A stretch of DNA of 64,000 nt, taken from the NCBI RefSeq assembly GCF_026627925.1, contig NZ_JAPNLE010000009.1, forward strand, positions 992,001-1,056,000, given 5' to 3'. This document shows positions 27,800 to 37,170 of the stretch, in pieces; position 1 is the stretch's first letter, and every line of letters starts with the position of its first letter. The DNA is from Cupriavidus sp. D39. GTDB taxonomy: Bacteria; Pseudomonadota; Gammaproteobacteria; Burkholderiales; Burkholderiaceae. A program made the position numbers and the translations under genes. The notes beneath the pieces are model-generated. The model was given only the letters and a program-made list of their open reading frames with translations. It made no database searches and was not told where the DNA came from.

Positions 27800-28261
27800 A
27801 TGAAGGTGGCTTCCCACATGGAGAAGATTGCGAAGCTGGAAGCATTGCGCGAACGCCTCGATCCTCTTCAGGACTTCGAACTGTGGTTCTGGACCGGGAT
27901 GACGGCTGGCACGCACGCAGTCAATGCGGCACTCCATCATGCCGCCGTCACGCTGGACGACGACGTGTTCCCGACGCAGCCAGGCGCCTACCTGGTGCCG
28001 CAGCCGGACGGCTCGCTGCGTGCGGCATTCGGCCCGCTGGGCGATGTGCTGCACGTGGGCAGGCCCAAGATCGACGCCCCCGTCCCGGACGATGTGGCGG
28101 CGATGATGCATGAGATGGAGATCGTCGAACGCCATCGGGATCCGTGCCTGCGCGAGGGGCTGGCGCCGACGGCGGCCATTGCCGGGGAATGCGATGCTGC
28201 CCTTGGCCGTTGCCTGCGGCTATTGGCCAGCCGGATGCATGGAGGCAAAGATGCACGTTGA
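27800..28261 (+). CDS. small protein of unknown family, paralogue of the next gene
   Basis: I do not recognise this 153-residue, soluble, mildly acidic protein. Its central motif FWTGMTAGTHAVNAALHHAA followed by DDDVFPTQ aligns with AAMLAGTHWLNAALHRVR and DSDVFHTY in the following gene, so the two are paralogues, perhaps subunits of one complex. There is no signal peptide and no cysteine-rich site; the conserved His and Asn in AGTHxxNAALH could be functional. GGAGA precedes the ATG. It is the first gene of the plus-strand operon driven from the CTATATAG control region, and it overlaps the next gene by 11 bases. Confidence 0.75.
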   Translation: MKVASHMEKIAKLEALRERLDPLQDFELWFWTGMTAGTHAVNAALHHAAVTLDDDVFPTQPGAYLVPQPDGSLRAAFGPLGDVLHVGRPKIDAPVPDDVAAMMHEMEIVERHRDPCLREGLAPTAAIAGECDAALGRCLRLLASRMHGGKDAR

Positions 28262-28616
28262 CGCCCACATCGCCATCGCGCGCCGGATCGAGCGCTCGCT
28301 GCAGAAGTGCGGCCCAGCCGACTACGAGATCAAGATCGAGGCCGCCATGCTGGCAGGCACGCACTGGTTGAACGCCGCGCTGCATCGCGTGCGTGCGAAC
28401 CGGCCGGACAGCGACGTCTTTCACACTTACCTGCTGATCATCAACGAGTTCCGACGGCTCAGCATCGCGGACGGCGAGTTGATGCAGATGCTGGCCGAAA
28501 TCGAGGATATCCGGCCGCCCTTTGTCCGCGGCAACCTGGCGGGCGGCGAGCGCGCCGCCGAGCGCGCCCTTGAATTGCTGGCGCGGATCCGTACGAAGGC
28601 CCTCGCCAGCGAGTGA
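28251..28616 (+). CDS. small protein of unknown family, paralogue of the preceding gene
   Basis: This 121-residue protein begins MHVDAHIAIARRIERSLQKC and carries AAMLAGTHWLNAALHRVR and DSDVFHTYLL, shared with its upstream neighbour. The C-terminal half is predicted helical (LMQMLAEIEDIRP, RAAERALELLARI). The 11-base overlap with the previous gene implies coupled translation and a matched dose. The MDR oxidoreductase and TauD genes follow, so it may belong to that enzyme system. I know of no characterised homologue. Confidence 0.75.
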   Translation: MHVDAHIAIARRIERSLQKCGPADYEIKIEAAMLAGTHWLNAALHRVRANRPDSDVFHTYLLIINEFRRLSIADGELMQMLAEIEDIRPPFVRGNLAGGERAAERALELLARIRTKALASE

Positions 28617-28665
28617 TCAAACGAGTGATCAAACTACTGCAGCACCATATGAAAAGGAGACAGCA

Positions 28666-29637
28666 GTGAAAGCAGTACGTGTCATACCGAGCCCTACTGG
28701 CGGCAAAGTGGAAATACAGGACATCCCCATTCCAGTCGCTGGCGCCGGCCAGGTTCTGGTCAGGGTGCGAGCCGCCGGTCTCAACCGGGGCGAAATCAAC
28801 CAGGCGCGTGAGTTGCGCACAGGCAATACGATCACCGCGGGCGTCGAGTTTGCCGGGGAGGTGGCAGCAGTCGGCGACGGCGTGAGCGGATGGCGCAAGG
28901 GGGATCGGGTCATGGGCCACGGTCGTGCGTGCCAGGCCGAGTATGTGATTGCCGATCCACTGGCGCTGATGGCCGTGCCCGATGGTCTTTCCTGGATCGA
29001 CGCCGCGGCATTCCCCAATGTCTTCATCACGGCCCACGACGCAGTGATGACCAATGGCCGCCTGCGTGCCGGCGAAGCGGTACTGATCAACGGCGCATCA
29101 GGCGGCGTGGCCATGGCCGCGATCCAGATCGCGTCGCTGTTTGGCGCCAAACCAGTGATCGCCACTTCACGCTCGGCCGCCAAGCTCGATCGCCTGAGCC
29201 AGTTCGGTGTGGACGTGGGCATCAATGCATCGAGCGAATCGCAGGTCGATGCCGTCATGGCTGCCACAGGCAATCATGGCGTCGATCTCATTATCGACAC
29301 CGTGGGCGGCCCGGTCTTCGAGGCAAATATGCAGAGCCTCGCGGTCAAGGGACGGCTGGTCAATATTGCCCGGCTGGGTTCGAGCACGGCGCAGATCGAC
29401 CTGAGCCTGCTCTGGCTCAAGCGGCTGACGCTGGTTGGCGTGACATTCCGCACGCGCTCAGAGCAGGAACGGCTGGAGTGCATCCAGGCTTGCGCGCGCG
29501 ACATGCTGCCCTTCCTGGCGGCTGGGCGGATCCGTCTGCCGATCGACCGCACCTTCGCAATGGACGCCATTGGCGAAGCGCACGCCTATATGCAGCTTGA
29601 CCAGCACGTCGGCAAGATCGTTCTGGTCGCGGACTAA
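28666..29637 (+). CDS. MDR-family (quinone oxidoreductase-like) dehydrogenase
   Basis: The 323-residue oxidoreductase is a close relative of the one at 13624. It has the GroES-like start VKAVRVIPSPTGGKVEIQD, AAFPNVFITAHDA, NGASGGVAMAAIQ near residue 143 and IIDTVGGPVFE near 211. The start is GTG 28666 after AAGGAGA. The TauD dioxygenase gene follows after 41 bp. Compared with the 13624 copy, the nucleotide-binding loop reads GGVAM rather than GGVGM. It probably works with the dioxygenase and the two small proteins in one pathway. Confidence 0.9.
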   Translation: MKAVRVIPSPTGGKVEIQDIPIPVAGAGQVLVRVRAAGLNRGEINQARELRTGNTITAGVEFAGEVAAVGDGVSGWRKGDRVMGHGRACQAEYVIADPLALMAVPDGLSWIDAAAFPNVFITAHDAVMTNGRLRAGEAVLINGASGGVAMAAIQIASLFGAKPVIATSRSAAKLDRLSQFGVDVGINASSESQVDAVMAATGNHGVDLIIDTVGGPVFEANMQSLAVKGRLVNIARLGSSTAQIDLSLLWLKRLTLVGVTFRTRSEQERLECIQACARDMLPFLAAGRIRLPIDRTFAMDAIGEAHAYMQLDQHVGKIVLVAD

Positions 29638-29677
29638 TTCATCCTTTTGAGTTTTCAAGAACGAACAGGAGACATTC

Positions 29678-30472
29678 ATGGGTATCCAGGTCACACCGCT
29701 CACCGGCTCGGTTGGCGGGTCGGTGGAAGGCATCGATTTGAACCAACCGATTGACGATGCGGCCTTCGAAGTGTTGCATCAGGCGTTCCTTGAATATGGC
29801 GTGCTGGTCTACCGCGGCCAAAGGCTCCAGCCCGAGGCCCAGATCGCATTTGCCAAGCGCTGGGGTAAGCCGGTGCAAAACAATCCGCTGCTGAGAGGGC
29901 TGCCGGACTTCCCGGAACTCGCCCAGGTCACCAAGATTCCCAAGGAGACGGCATCTACCGAGGCCTGGCACTCCGACTCCATCTATACCGAGGTGCCGCC
30001 CAAGATCTCGATTCTCTCCGCGGTGGTGGTACCGCGCGGCGGAGACACGATGTGGTGCAATCAATATCTGGCCTATGAGCGCCTGTCTCCCGCCATGCAA
30101 CGCATGCTCGAAGGCCTGCGCGTACGCTTCACGGGATTGCGGCTCGCCAGGATGACGGGGTCGGATTCGGTGCCCTCGGCGGTCCACCCGCTTGTTCGCA
30201 CCCATCCGGAGACACACCGCAAGGCGCTCTATGTGGGGCATCCCGACACGGCACACTCCATCGAAGGCATGACGCCCGCCGAAAGCCGGCCGCTCCTCGA
30301 CTTTCTCTATGAACACTCGACCAGCCCCGATAACGTCTACCGCCATATGTGGCAGCAAGGCGATGTCGTGATGTGGGACAACCGTTGCACCATGCACTAT
30401 GCCGTGCACGACTATGGCGAGGCCGAGCGCATCCTGAACCGGGTGACGCTGGAAGGCGAAGTCCCCTGTTGA
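29678..30472 (+). CDS. TauD/TfdA-family Fe(II)/2-oxoglutarate-dependent dioxygenase
   Basis: The 264-residue hydroxylase has the facial triad H98-x-D100 in AWHSDSIY and H240 in DNRCTMHYAV. The 2-oxoglutarate-binding arginine is expected in the segment that follows (NRVTLEGEVPC). It starts MGIQVTPLTGSVGGSVEGID, the usual TauD opening. The family couples decarboxylation of 2-oxoglutarate to hydroxylation, releasing sulfite when the substrate is taurine, but relatives act on many carboxylates. It forms an operon with the upstream MDR gene; this pairing occurs three times in the window. Confidence 0.9.
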   Translation: MGIQVTPLTGSVGGSVEGIDLNQPIDDAAFEVLHQAFLEYGVLVYRGQRLQPEAQIAFAKRWGKPVQNNPLLRGLPDFPELAQVTKIPKETASTEAWHSDSIYTEVPPKISILSAVVVPRGGDTMWCNQYLAYERLSPAMQRMLEGLRVRFTGLRLARMTGSDSVPSAVHPLVRTHPETHRKALYVGHPDTAHSIEGMTPAESRPLLDFLYEHSTSPDNVYRHMWQQGDVVMWDNRCTMHYAVHDYGEAERILNRVTLEGEVPC

Positions 30473-30713
30473 CAAGCAGCGGGCCCGGCTGCGGAACATG
30501 CGCGGCCGGTGCCCTGGTTGCCGGCGGCTTCCTTCCCGCCGGTCCGGATCGAATCCCTGTCCCCAGATGCTAGTCACGGCTTCACGCGCGCTACGCGGGT
30601 TTCCAGTGCCCCGCCATGGTCCCGCGTGGGGAAGCGCTTCTTGAACTGAAGGTGCCCGGCAGCCCGGTCACGAGGCCGCCGGGCGACAAGACAAGAGCAT
30701 AGGAGAATACACA

Positions 30714-31832
30714 ATGCAGATGGGTATCCCGACAGAAGTTCGGGCAGGCGAAGCACGCGTTGCCGCCACCCCGGAGACAGTCAAGAAATATGTTGCACAG
30801 GGCCACCAGGTTACCGTGCAGGCCGGTGCGGGATTGCGCGCCAGCCAGCCCGACGCCGCCTACGAGGCGCTCGGCGCCCGCATCGGCAGCGCCGCCGACG
30901 CCTTGGGCGCGCAGTTGGTGCTCAAGGTCCGCGCCCCGACCCCGGCCGAGCTGGCCCGGATGAGCGAGGGCTCGGTGCTGGTCGGCATGCTCAACCCCTT
31001 CGATGCCGAGAACAAGGCCCGCATGGCCGCCGCCGGCATTGTCGGCTTCGCGCTCGAGGCGGCGCCGCGCACTACCCGCGCGCAGAGCATGGACGTGCTC
31101 TCCTCCCAGGCCAATATCGCGGGCTACAAGGCGGTGCTGGTTGCCGCCCACCATTACCAGCGCTTCATGCCGATGCTGATGACCGCCGCCGGTACCGTCA
31201 AGGCGGCGCGCGTGCTGATCCTCGGCGCCGGCGTGGCCGGCCTGCAGGCCATCGCCACTGCCAAGCGCCTGGGCGCCGTCATCGAAGCCTCCGACGTGCG
31301 CCCCGCCGTCAAGGAGCAGATTGAATCGCTGGGCGCCAAATTCCTCGATGTGCCCTTCGTCACTGACGAAGAGCGCGAGATCGCCCAAGGGGTGGGCGGC
31401 TATGCCCGGCCGATGCCGGCGGACTGGATGCGGCGCCAGGCCGAACTGGTGCATGAGCGCGCCAAGGGCGCCGACATCGTCATCACCACCGCGCTGATCC
31501 CTGGCCGCCAGGCGCCGGTGCTGCTCAAGGAAGAGACCGTGCAGGCGATGAAGCCGGGCTCGGTGGTGGTTGACCTGGCTGCGGCGCAGGGCGGCAACTG
31601 CCCGCTCACGGTGGCCGACGAAGTGGTGGAGCGCCATGGCGTCACGCTGATCGGCCACACCAACCTGGCCGGCATGGTTGCGGCTGACGCGTCCGCGCTC
31701 TACGCGCGCAACGTGCTCGACTTCCTCAAGCTGATCATCGACAAGGATGGCAAGCTCGCCATCGATATGAACGACGACATCGTAGCGGCTTGCCTGATGA
31801 CCAAGCGCCGTGAACTGGAATTGACAAGCTGA
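30714..31832 (+). CDS. pntAA: NAD(P) transhydrogenase subunit alpha part 1 (PntAA)
   Basis: This soluble NAD(H)-binding domain I of the proton-pumping transhydrogenase has 372 residues. It shows [20 protein letters not shown] at the start, the Rossmann motif [20 protein letters not shown] near residue 165 and the mobile-loop region [14 protein letters not shown] near 225. It belongs to the three-gene form in which subunit alpha is split. It starts about 240 bp after the TauD gene and 10 bp before pntAB. Located inside a catabolic island, it could balance NADPH for the reductases and dioxygenases nearby. Confidence 0.95.
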   Translation: MQMGIPTEVRAGEARVAATPETVKKYVAQGHQVTVQAGAGLRASQPDAAYEALGARIGSAADALGAQLVLKVRAPTPAELARMSEGSVLVGMLNPFDAENKARMAAAGIVGFALEAAPRTTRAQSMDVLSSQANIAGYKAVLVAAHHYQRFMPMLMTAAGTVKAARVLILGAGVAGLQAIATAKRLGAVIEASDVRPAVKEQIESLGAKFLDVPFVTDEEREIAQGVGGYARPMPADWMRRQAELVHERAKGADIVITTALIPGRQAPVLLKEETVQAMKPGSVVVDLAAAQGGNCPLTVADEVVERHGVTLIGHTNLAGMVAADASALYARNVLDFLKLIIDKDGKLAIDMNDDIVAACLMTKRRELELTS

Positions 31833-31842
31833 GGAGAAGTCG

Positions 31843-32178
31843 ATGGAAATGGTGAACCACACGGTGATCAACCTGATCATCTTCGTACTGGCGATCTACG
31901 TGGGCTATCACGTGGTCTGGACGGTCACGCCCGCCCTGCACACACCCCTGATGGCGGTGACCAACGCAATCTCGGCCATCATCATCGTCGGCGCCATGCT
32001 GGCGGCCGGCCTGACCGAGGGCCCCGTCGGCCGCACCATGGGCGCGCTGGCGGTGGCGCTGGCCGCGGTCAACGTGTTCGGCGGCTTCCTGGTGACGCAG
32101 CGCATGCTGGAGATGTTCAAGAAGAAAGAACCCAAGGCCAAGCCGGCGGGTGCCCATGGCAAGGAGGCCACGGCATGA
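31843..32178 (+). CDS. pntAB: NAD(P) transhydrogenase subunit alpha part 2 (PntAB)
   Basis: The 111-residue protein has about three to four membrane segments, with [20 protein letters not shown] typical of the domain II half carried by PntAB. It carries part of the proton channel. The stop overlaps the pntB start by four bases (32175-32178), so synthesis is coupled. Confidence 0.95.
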   Translation: MEMVNHTVINLIIFVLAIYVGYHVVWTVTPALHTPLMAVTNAISAIIIVGAMLAAGLTEGPVGRTMGALAVALAAVNVFGGFLVTQRMLEMFKKKEPKAKPAGAHGKEATA

Positions 32179-33644
32179 GCAATCTCGTGAGCATGAACCT
32201 CGTCACCCTGCTCTACCTGCTCGCCTCGGTGTGTTTCATCCAGGCGTTGAAGGGATTGTCCCATCCTAGCTCCGCGCGGCGCGGCAATGCCTTCGGCATG
32301 ATCGGCATGGCCATCGCCGCAGTGACCACGCTGGTGCTGATCGCCAAACTGAAGCACGACTTCGTGACGGCAAGCGCCGGCCAGTCGTCGGTCGCCGAAG
32401 GCCTGGCGTTGATCTTCGGCGCGCTGGTGGTCGGCGGCGGCATCGGCGCCTACGTCGCGAAGAAGGTCGAGATGACCAAGATGCCTGAACTGGTGGCCGC
32501 CATGCATTCGCTGATCGGCCTGGCCGCGGTCTGCATCGCGGTGGCCGCGGTGGCTGAGCCGGCCGCCTTCGGCATTGCGCCAACGGGATCGCACGACATC
32601 CCGCTGGGCAACCGGATCGAGCTGTTCATCGGCTGCTTCGTCGGCGCCATCACCTTCTCCGGTTCGGTGATCGCCTTCGGCAAACTGGCCGGGCGCTACA
32701 AGTTTCGCATGTTCCAGGGCGCGCCGGTGTCCTTCGCCGGGCAGCATATGCTGAACCTGCTGCTGGCGGTGGCCATGATCGGCTTCGGCGTGCTCTTCTT
32801 CCTGTCGCAGGACTGGCTGCCCTTCCTGCTGATGCTGGCGATTGCCTTCGTGCTGGGCGTGCTGATCATCATCCCGATCGGCGGTGCAGACATGCCGGTG
32901 GTGGTATCGATGCTGAACTCGTACTCGGGCTGGGCGGCGGCCGGCATCGGCTTCTCGCTCAACAACCCGATGCTGATCATCGCGGGCTCGCTGGTGGGCT
33001 CCTCGGGTGCCATCCTCTCGTACATCATGTGCCGCGCGATGAACCGTTCGTTCTTCAATGTGCTGCTGGGCGGCTTTGGCAACACAACGGCAGCTGCCAC
33101 GGCCGGCGGTGCGGAACAGCGCAATGTCAAAGCCGGCTCGGCGGACGACGCGGCCTTCCTGATGGGCAACGCCGAAACCGTGATCATTGTCCCGGGCTAC
33201 GGCCTGGCGGTGGCGCGCGCGCAGCATGCGCTCAAGGAACTCACCGAGAAGCTGGTCGAGAAGGGCGTGACGGTGAAGTACGCCATCCACCCGGTGGCGG
33301 GCCGCATGCCGGGCCATATGAACGTGCTGCTGGCCGAGGCCGAGGTGCCTTACGACCAGGTCTTCGAAATGGAAGACATCAACAGTGAGTTCGGCCAGGC
33401 GGACGTGGTGCTGGTGCTGGGCGCCAACGACGTGGTGAACCCAGCCGCCAAGACCGATCCCAACTCGCCGATTGCCGGCATGCCGATCCTGGAGGCCTAC
33501 AAGGCCAAGACTATCATCGTGAACAAGCGTTCGATGGCGGCGGGCTACGCGGGCCTGGATAACGAACTGTTCTACATGGACAAGACCATGATGGTATTCG
33601 GCGACGCCAAAAAGGTGGTCGAAGACATGGGCAAGGCGGCCTGA
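32175..33644 (+). CDS. pntB: NAD(P) transhydrogenase subunit beta (PntB)
   Basis: The 489-residue protein has eight to nine membrane helices (domain II) and then the NADP(H)-binding domain III. The membrane part includes [20 protein letters not shown]. The C-terminal domain has [18 protein letters not shown] and ends with the family's [14 protein letters not shown] segment (here [16 protein letters not shown]). Together with PntAA and PntAB it forms the inner-membrane pump that reduces NADP+ with NADH using the proton gradient. Confidence 0.96.
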   Translation: MSNLVSMNLVTLLYLLASVCFIQALKGLSHPSSARRGNAFGMIGMAIAAVTTLVLIAKLKHDFVTASAGQSSVAEGLALIFGALVVGGGIGAYVAKKVEMTKMPELVAAMHSLIGLAAVCIAVAAVAEPAAFGIAPTGSHDIPLGNRIELFIGCFVGAITFSGSVIAFGKLAGRYKFRMFQGAPVSFAGQHMLNLLLAVAMIGFGVLFFLSQDWLPFLLMLAIAFVLGVLIIIPIGGADMPVVVSMLNSYSGWAAAGIGFSLNNPMLIIAGSLVGSSGAILSYIMCRAMNRSFFNVLLGGFGNTTAAATAGGAEQRNVKAGSADDAAFLMGNAETVIIVPGYGLAVARAQHALKELTEKLVEKGVTVKYAIHPVAGRMPGHMNVLLAEAEVPYDQVFEMEDINSEFGQADVVLVLGANDVVNPAAKTDPNSPIAGMPILEAYKAKTIIVNKRSMAAGYAGLDNELFYMDKTMMVFGDAKKVVEDMGKAA

Positions 33645-33731
33645 GGCAGCTTTGGCTGGCCGCCTGCGCCCATTGGCGAGCGGTGGCCGGGAAACACCCG
33701 CATCCATTCTGGCAATCAAAGGAGATTTGGC

Positions 33732-34517
33732 ATGAAAGCGCATCCCGCCCCTAACCCGTTTGCCGACCTGGAAGGCAAGGTAGCGCTGGTGACCGGCGCC
33801 TTCGGCGGCCTGGGCCGGCACTTCGCCCTGACCCTGGCGCGTGCCGGATGCCGGGTTGCACTGGCCGGACGGCGCGTCGGCGAAGGCGAGGCATTGCTTG
33901 CCGCGCTCCGCGACGAAGGTGGTCAAGGCTGCGTGGTTTCGCTCGACGTCAGAGACGCGGCCTCGGTGGCGTCGGCCTTCGCGAGTGCGGCCAGCGCGTT
34001 GGGCACGGTCAATATCGTGGTCAACAGCGCAGGCATTGCTGTCACGCGTCCCGCCATCGAGGTGGCGGAGGACGAATGGCAGAGCGTGATCGACACCAAT
34101 CTGAGCGGCGCGTGGCGGGTGGCACAACAGGCGGCGAAAATGATGCGCGATGGCGGCAAAGGCGGCAGCATCGTCAACATCGCCTCGATCCTTGGTATGC
34201 GCGTCGCCCAGCAAGTGCCTGCCTACACCGCGGCCAAGGCTGGCCTCATTCACCTGACACGGTCGCTTGCGCTGGAATGGGCGCGTTATGGCATCCGCGT
34301 CAATGCGCTGGCGCCGGGGTATTTTGAAACCGACATCAATCGGAGCTTTTTCGAGACCGATAGCGGCCAGGCGCTGGTAAAGCGGATACCGCAACGCCGG
34401 CTCGGGCAACCGGAGCAACTCGATGGTGCGCTGCTCCTGCTGGCGTCGGACGCCTCGGATTACATCACCGGCGCCGTCTTGCCCGTGGATGGCGGGCACA
34501 TGGTCAGCACGCTTTAG
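33732..34517 (+). CDS. SDR-family oxidoreductase (FabG-like)
   Basis: This is a classical SDR of 261 residues: TGAFGGLGRHFAL near residue 20, NSAGIAV near 98, the catalytic serine in NIASILGMR and YTAAKAG near 170. The C-terminus with SDASDYITGAVLPVDGGHM is typical of FabG-like 3-ketoacyl reductases. A ribosome binding site (AAAGGAGA) precedes the ATG. It lies downstream of pntB and upstream of a kinase-like gene on the same strand. The substrate is unknown. Confidence 0.88.
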   Translation: MKAHPAPNPFADLEGKVALVTGAFGGLGRHFALTLARAGCRVALAGRRVGEGEALLAALRDEGGQGCVVSLDVRDAASVASAFASAASALGTVNIVVNSAGIAVTRPAIEVAEDEWQSVIDTNLSGAWRVAQQAAKMMRDGGKGGSIVNIASILGMRVAQQVPAYTAAKAGLIHLTRSLALEWARYGIRVNALAPGYFETDINRSFFETDSGQALVKRIPQRRLGQPEQLDGALLLLASDASDYITGAVLPVDGGHMVSTL

Positions 34518-34595
34518 CAGGCTTTAGCACGAAACGCACGACACAAGCAATCGAAGAGACCTCGTAGTGGATCGCGGATCCAGGAGACAGACACG

Positions 34596-35684
34596 ATGAC
34601 GCATGCCAGCGCGCAAAGCGAGACCGCCCCGGCGGATGAACACACGCTGGACCTGGATTGCACCAGACTGGCAGTCTTGATGCACGAACAGGGCCTGATC
34701 GAGCGGCCCTCGCTGATGGCGGAACGGCTGGCCGGCGGCCAGTCCAATCCCACCTATCGGATCTGGTGCGAAGCGCAACAATATGTGCTGCGCACCAAGC
34801 CGCCGGGCAAGCTGCTATCGTCCGCCCATGCCATTGACCGCGAATATCGCGTGATGCGTGCCCTGCAGGGCAGCGAAGTACCCGTCCCGCGGCTCTTCCT
34901 CTACAGCGAGGATACGTCGATCCTGGGCAGCCCCTTCTACGTCATGGAGTTCCTGCAAGGCAGGGTGATGTTCGACCAGTCGCTGCCCGGCCTGTCGCGC
35001 GCAGAACGCACGGCGATTTATCGGGAAATGAATCGCGTGATCGCCGCCTTGCATCGGGTGGACTATCACAAGGTAGGCCTCGCCGACTATGGCAAAAGCG
35101 GAAACTACATCGCACGGCAAGTGAGCCGCTGGTCGCGCCAGTGCGAAGAAACCGGTACGGACGGCAATACGGCGCTGGCAGCCCTGGCGGACTGGCTTGC
35201 GCGCCATCTTCCGCCGGAACACCAGACCAGCCTTGTGCACGGCGACTTCCGCCTGGACAACCTGCTCTTTCATCCGACCGAGCCGCGCGTACTCGGGGTC
35301 CTGGACTGGGAATTGTCGACGCTAGGCCACCCGGTGGCCGACCTTGCCTACCAGTGCATGGGCTGGCACATCCCGGCGTCGCTCTGGCGCGGCATCGGCG
35401 GGCTGGACCTGCATGCTCTGGGCATTCCGGACGAGGCCACCTACATCCAGTGGTACGGCAACGCCAACGGCATGCAGGAGATGGAACATTGGGACTTCTA
35501 CCTCGCCTATAACTTCTTCCGGCTTGCGGCCATCATGAACGGTATCGCGCGGCGCGCAGAAGGCGGCAATGCGGCGGCAGCGGATGCGCTGGAAACCGGC
35601 CGCAAGGCAAAACCGCTTGCGGAACTGGGCTGGGAGTATGCGACCCGCTACGGGGCAACGCGGCCAGGGGCATGGGCGCGCTAA
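34596..35684 (+). CDS. aminoglycoside-phosphotransferase-like kinase (ACAD10-type)
   Basis: The 362-residue protein has the choline/aminoglycoside kinase fold. It shows GGQSNPTYRI near residue 48 and the catalytic loop VHGDFRLDNLLFHPTEPRVL near 213. The metal-binding LDWELSTLGHPVADLAY follows. It resembles the bacterial phosphotransferases found next to acyl-CoA dehydrogenases (ACAD10/11-like), thought to phosphorylate hydroxyacyl-CoAs or hydroxy acids. No acyl-CoA dehydrogenase is nearby. A strong hairpin lies about 90 bp after the stop. Confidence 0.87.
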   Translation: MTHASAQSETAPADEHTLDLDCTRLAVLMHEQGLIERPSLMAERLAGGQSNPTYRIWCEAQQYVLRTKPPGKLLSSAHAIDREYRVMRALQGSEVPVPRLFLYSEDTSILGSPFYVMEFLQGRVMFDQSLPGLSRAERTAIYREMNRVIAALHRVDYHKVGLADYGKSGNYIARQVSRWSRQCEETGTDGNTALAALADWLARHLPPEHQTSLVHGDFRLDNLLFHPTEPRVLGVLDWELSTLGHPVADLAYQCMGWHIPASLWRGIGGLDLHALGIPDEATYIQWYGNANGMQEMEHWDFYLAYNFFRLAAIMNGIARRAEGGNAAAADALETGRKAKPLAELGWEYATRYGATRPGAWAR

Positions 35685-36045
35685 TCCCGTGCAGCGGCCG
35701 CCAGCGGGCCCGCTTTATGTGTCCATCCCCGCAAGCGACGTGCCGGCACTTGAGCCGCGCAGACTAAGCAACGTGTGCCCCCCGCAGCGGGGGGCATGCA
35801 TCGACCTTGCGGAAGCTAGACTCGGCGTCGGGATCTTGGCATTCAGGCTCGCATTGGGGTTTCCGATGCTCGTACTCTCGGTGGCCCGAACGTGCCTGGT
35901 CGATTCAAGGCACGCGAACTACGGAACGGCGATGCCACATTCCCACTACCTATCGACATAACTGGTAAGGGATATCCAAATTTCCCGTTATGCCGATTAG
36001 GCCGAGCGCTCTACGCTCGCTCATCCACACAGGAAAGCCCCCTCC
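35685..36045. other. intergenic region ahead of the sulfur genes
   Basis: The first part holds the hairpin at 35776-35796. The last 100 bases contain an A+T-richer block (35959-35995) with the imperfect inverted repeat TAAGGGA ... TCCCGTTA, which may be the operator or promoter of the YeiH-SorAB genes. No coding sequence is recognisable. Confidence 0.5.
35776..35796. terminator. strong GC hairpin, probable transcription end of the kinase operon
   Basis: TGCCCCCCGC (35776-35785) and GCGGGGGGCA (35787-35796) are perfect reverse complements around a single base, so a 9-bp stem with a three-base loop can form. No T tract follows on either strand, so termination by this hairpin alone is uncertain. 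Confidence 0.5.
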
Positions 36046-37131
36046 ATGTCTTCGATCGCTCAAGCCAGCAGCCCCACTCTCTCCACTGCCCTGAACTTGC
36101 GGAACCGGCTGCTTACGCTTTTGCCCCTTGGATTTACTGCCTGGCTGGCGCTGCAGCTTTCAGAGCACCCAGCCATCGCCAAGACGGGCCTGAGCGCCCT
36201 GACACTGGCCATGTTCGCAGGCATGTTCGCCGGGAACACGTTGCCGCGCGGGTGGCTCACGCCGCTGGCGTCCGGCATGCAGGTCGCGCGGCATCACATG
36301 CTGCGCCTGGGCGTGGGGTTGTACGGCCTGCGCCTGACGTTCGATGCGATCGTTGCGCTGGGCCTGGCCGGCGTCCTGATTCCACTTGCCATGCTGGTCT
36401 CGACCCTGCTGTTGGGCACCTGGATCGGCGTCAAGCTGCTGGGGCTAGAGCGGCGCGAAGCGCTTGTGGTCAGCGCGGGCAGCGCCGTATGCGGTGCCGC
36501 TGCCGCCATTGCCATGGCCTCCGTGGTGAGGACCGACAATCGCCAGACTGCCGTTGCCGTGGCTACGGTCGTGCTGTTCGGGACGGTCGGCATGGTGCTC
36601 TACCCTTACCTGTTCGACCTCGCCGTGGGTCACATGCACATGGCGGTCAGCGAACGCACTTTCGGCATCTTCACCGGCGCCACCCTGCATGAGGTAGCGC
36701 AGGTCATCGCGTCCGGCAAGATGGTCAGCGATGCGACGGCCGATGCCGCCGTCGTCGCCAAGATGGTGCGCGTGCTGGCGCTCGGCCCCCTGCTGCTGAT
36801 CATGGCTCTGTGGACCCGCACAAGCGAGCGCAAGCAAGGCCTCGATACCGGGGCCGCCGGCTGGTCCGGTCTCCTGCGCTCGGTACCGTGGTTTGCCCTT
36901 GGCTTTGTTACCGTGATGGCCATCAACTCCGCCGGCATGGTGCCACATGCCTGGAAGCCCGGATTGATCGCACTGGACAACTGGCTGCTTGCCACCGCCA
37001 TGCTCGCGATCGGCCTGCAAACACGCTTGATCGACCTGGTCCGCACCGGCCGCGCGCCGATGATCCTGGCGGGCATGTTGTTCGTGTTCCTGATCGCAGG
37101 CGGTGCGGCGTTGTGCTGGTTCGCCGCCTGA
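36046..37131 (+). CDS. YeiH-family (UPF0324) putative sulfate exporter
   Basis: The 361-residue protein has about ten membrane helices. It matches the YeiH family through RLGVGLYGLRLTFD near residue 88, SAGSAVCGAAAAIAMASVV near 148 and FGIFTGATLHEVAQVIASG near 207. Members are often encoded beside sulfite-oxidising enzymes and are proposed to export sulfate. Here it lies 40 bp upstream of the sulfite dehydrogenase genes on the same strand, a consistent context. Transport direction and substrate have not been shown by anything in this sequence. Confidence 0.87.
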   Translation: MSSIAQASSPTLSTALNLRNRLLTLLPLGFTAWLALQLSEHPAIAKTGLSALTLAMFAGMFAGNTLPRGWLTPLASGMQVARHHMLRLGVGLYGLRLTFDAIVALGLAGVLIPLAMLVSTLLLGTWIGVKLLGLERREALVVSAGSAVCGAAAAIAMASVVRTDNRQTAVAVATVVLFGTVGMVLYPYLFDLAVGHMHMAVSERTFGIFTGATLHEVAQVIASGKMVSDATADAAVVAKMVRVLALGPLLLIMALWTRTSERKQGLDTGAAGWSGLLRSVPWFALGFVTVMAINSAGMVPHAWKPGLIALDNWLLATAMLAIGLQTRLIDLVRTGRAPMILAGMLFVFLIAGGAALCWFAA

Positions 37132-37170
37132 GCGCCGGCAGATAAAAAGACCAACCCCAGAGGAGAAGCC

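Noticed and set aside
31908..34499. Long minus-strand open frame (863 codons) opposite pntB and the SDR gene
   Set aside because: It is a shadow of the GC-rich coding strand: composition rich in His, Arg and Gln, no domain, and well-supported genes on the other strand.
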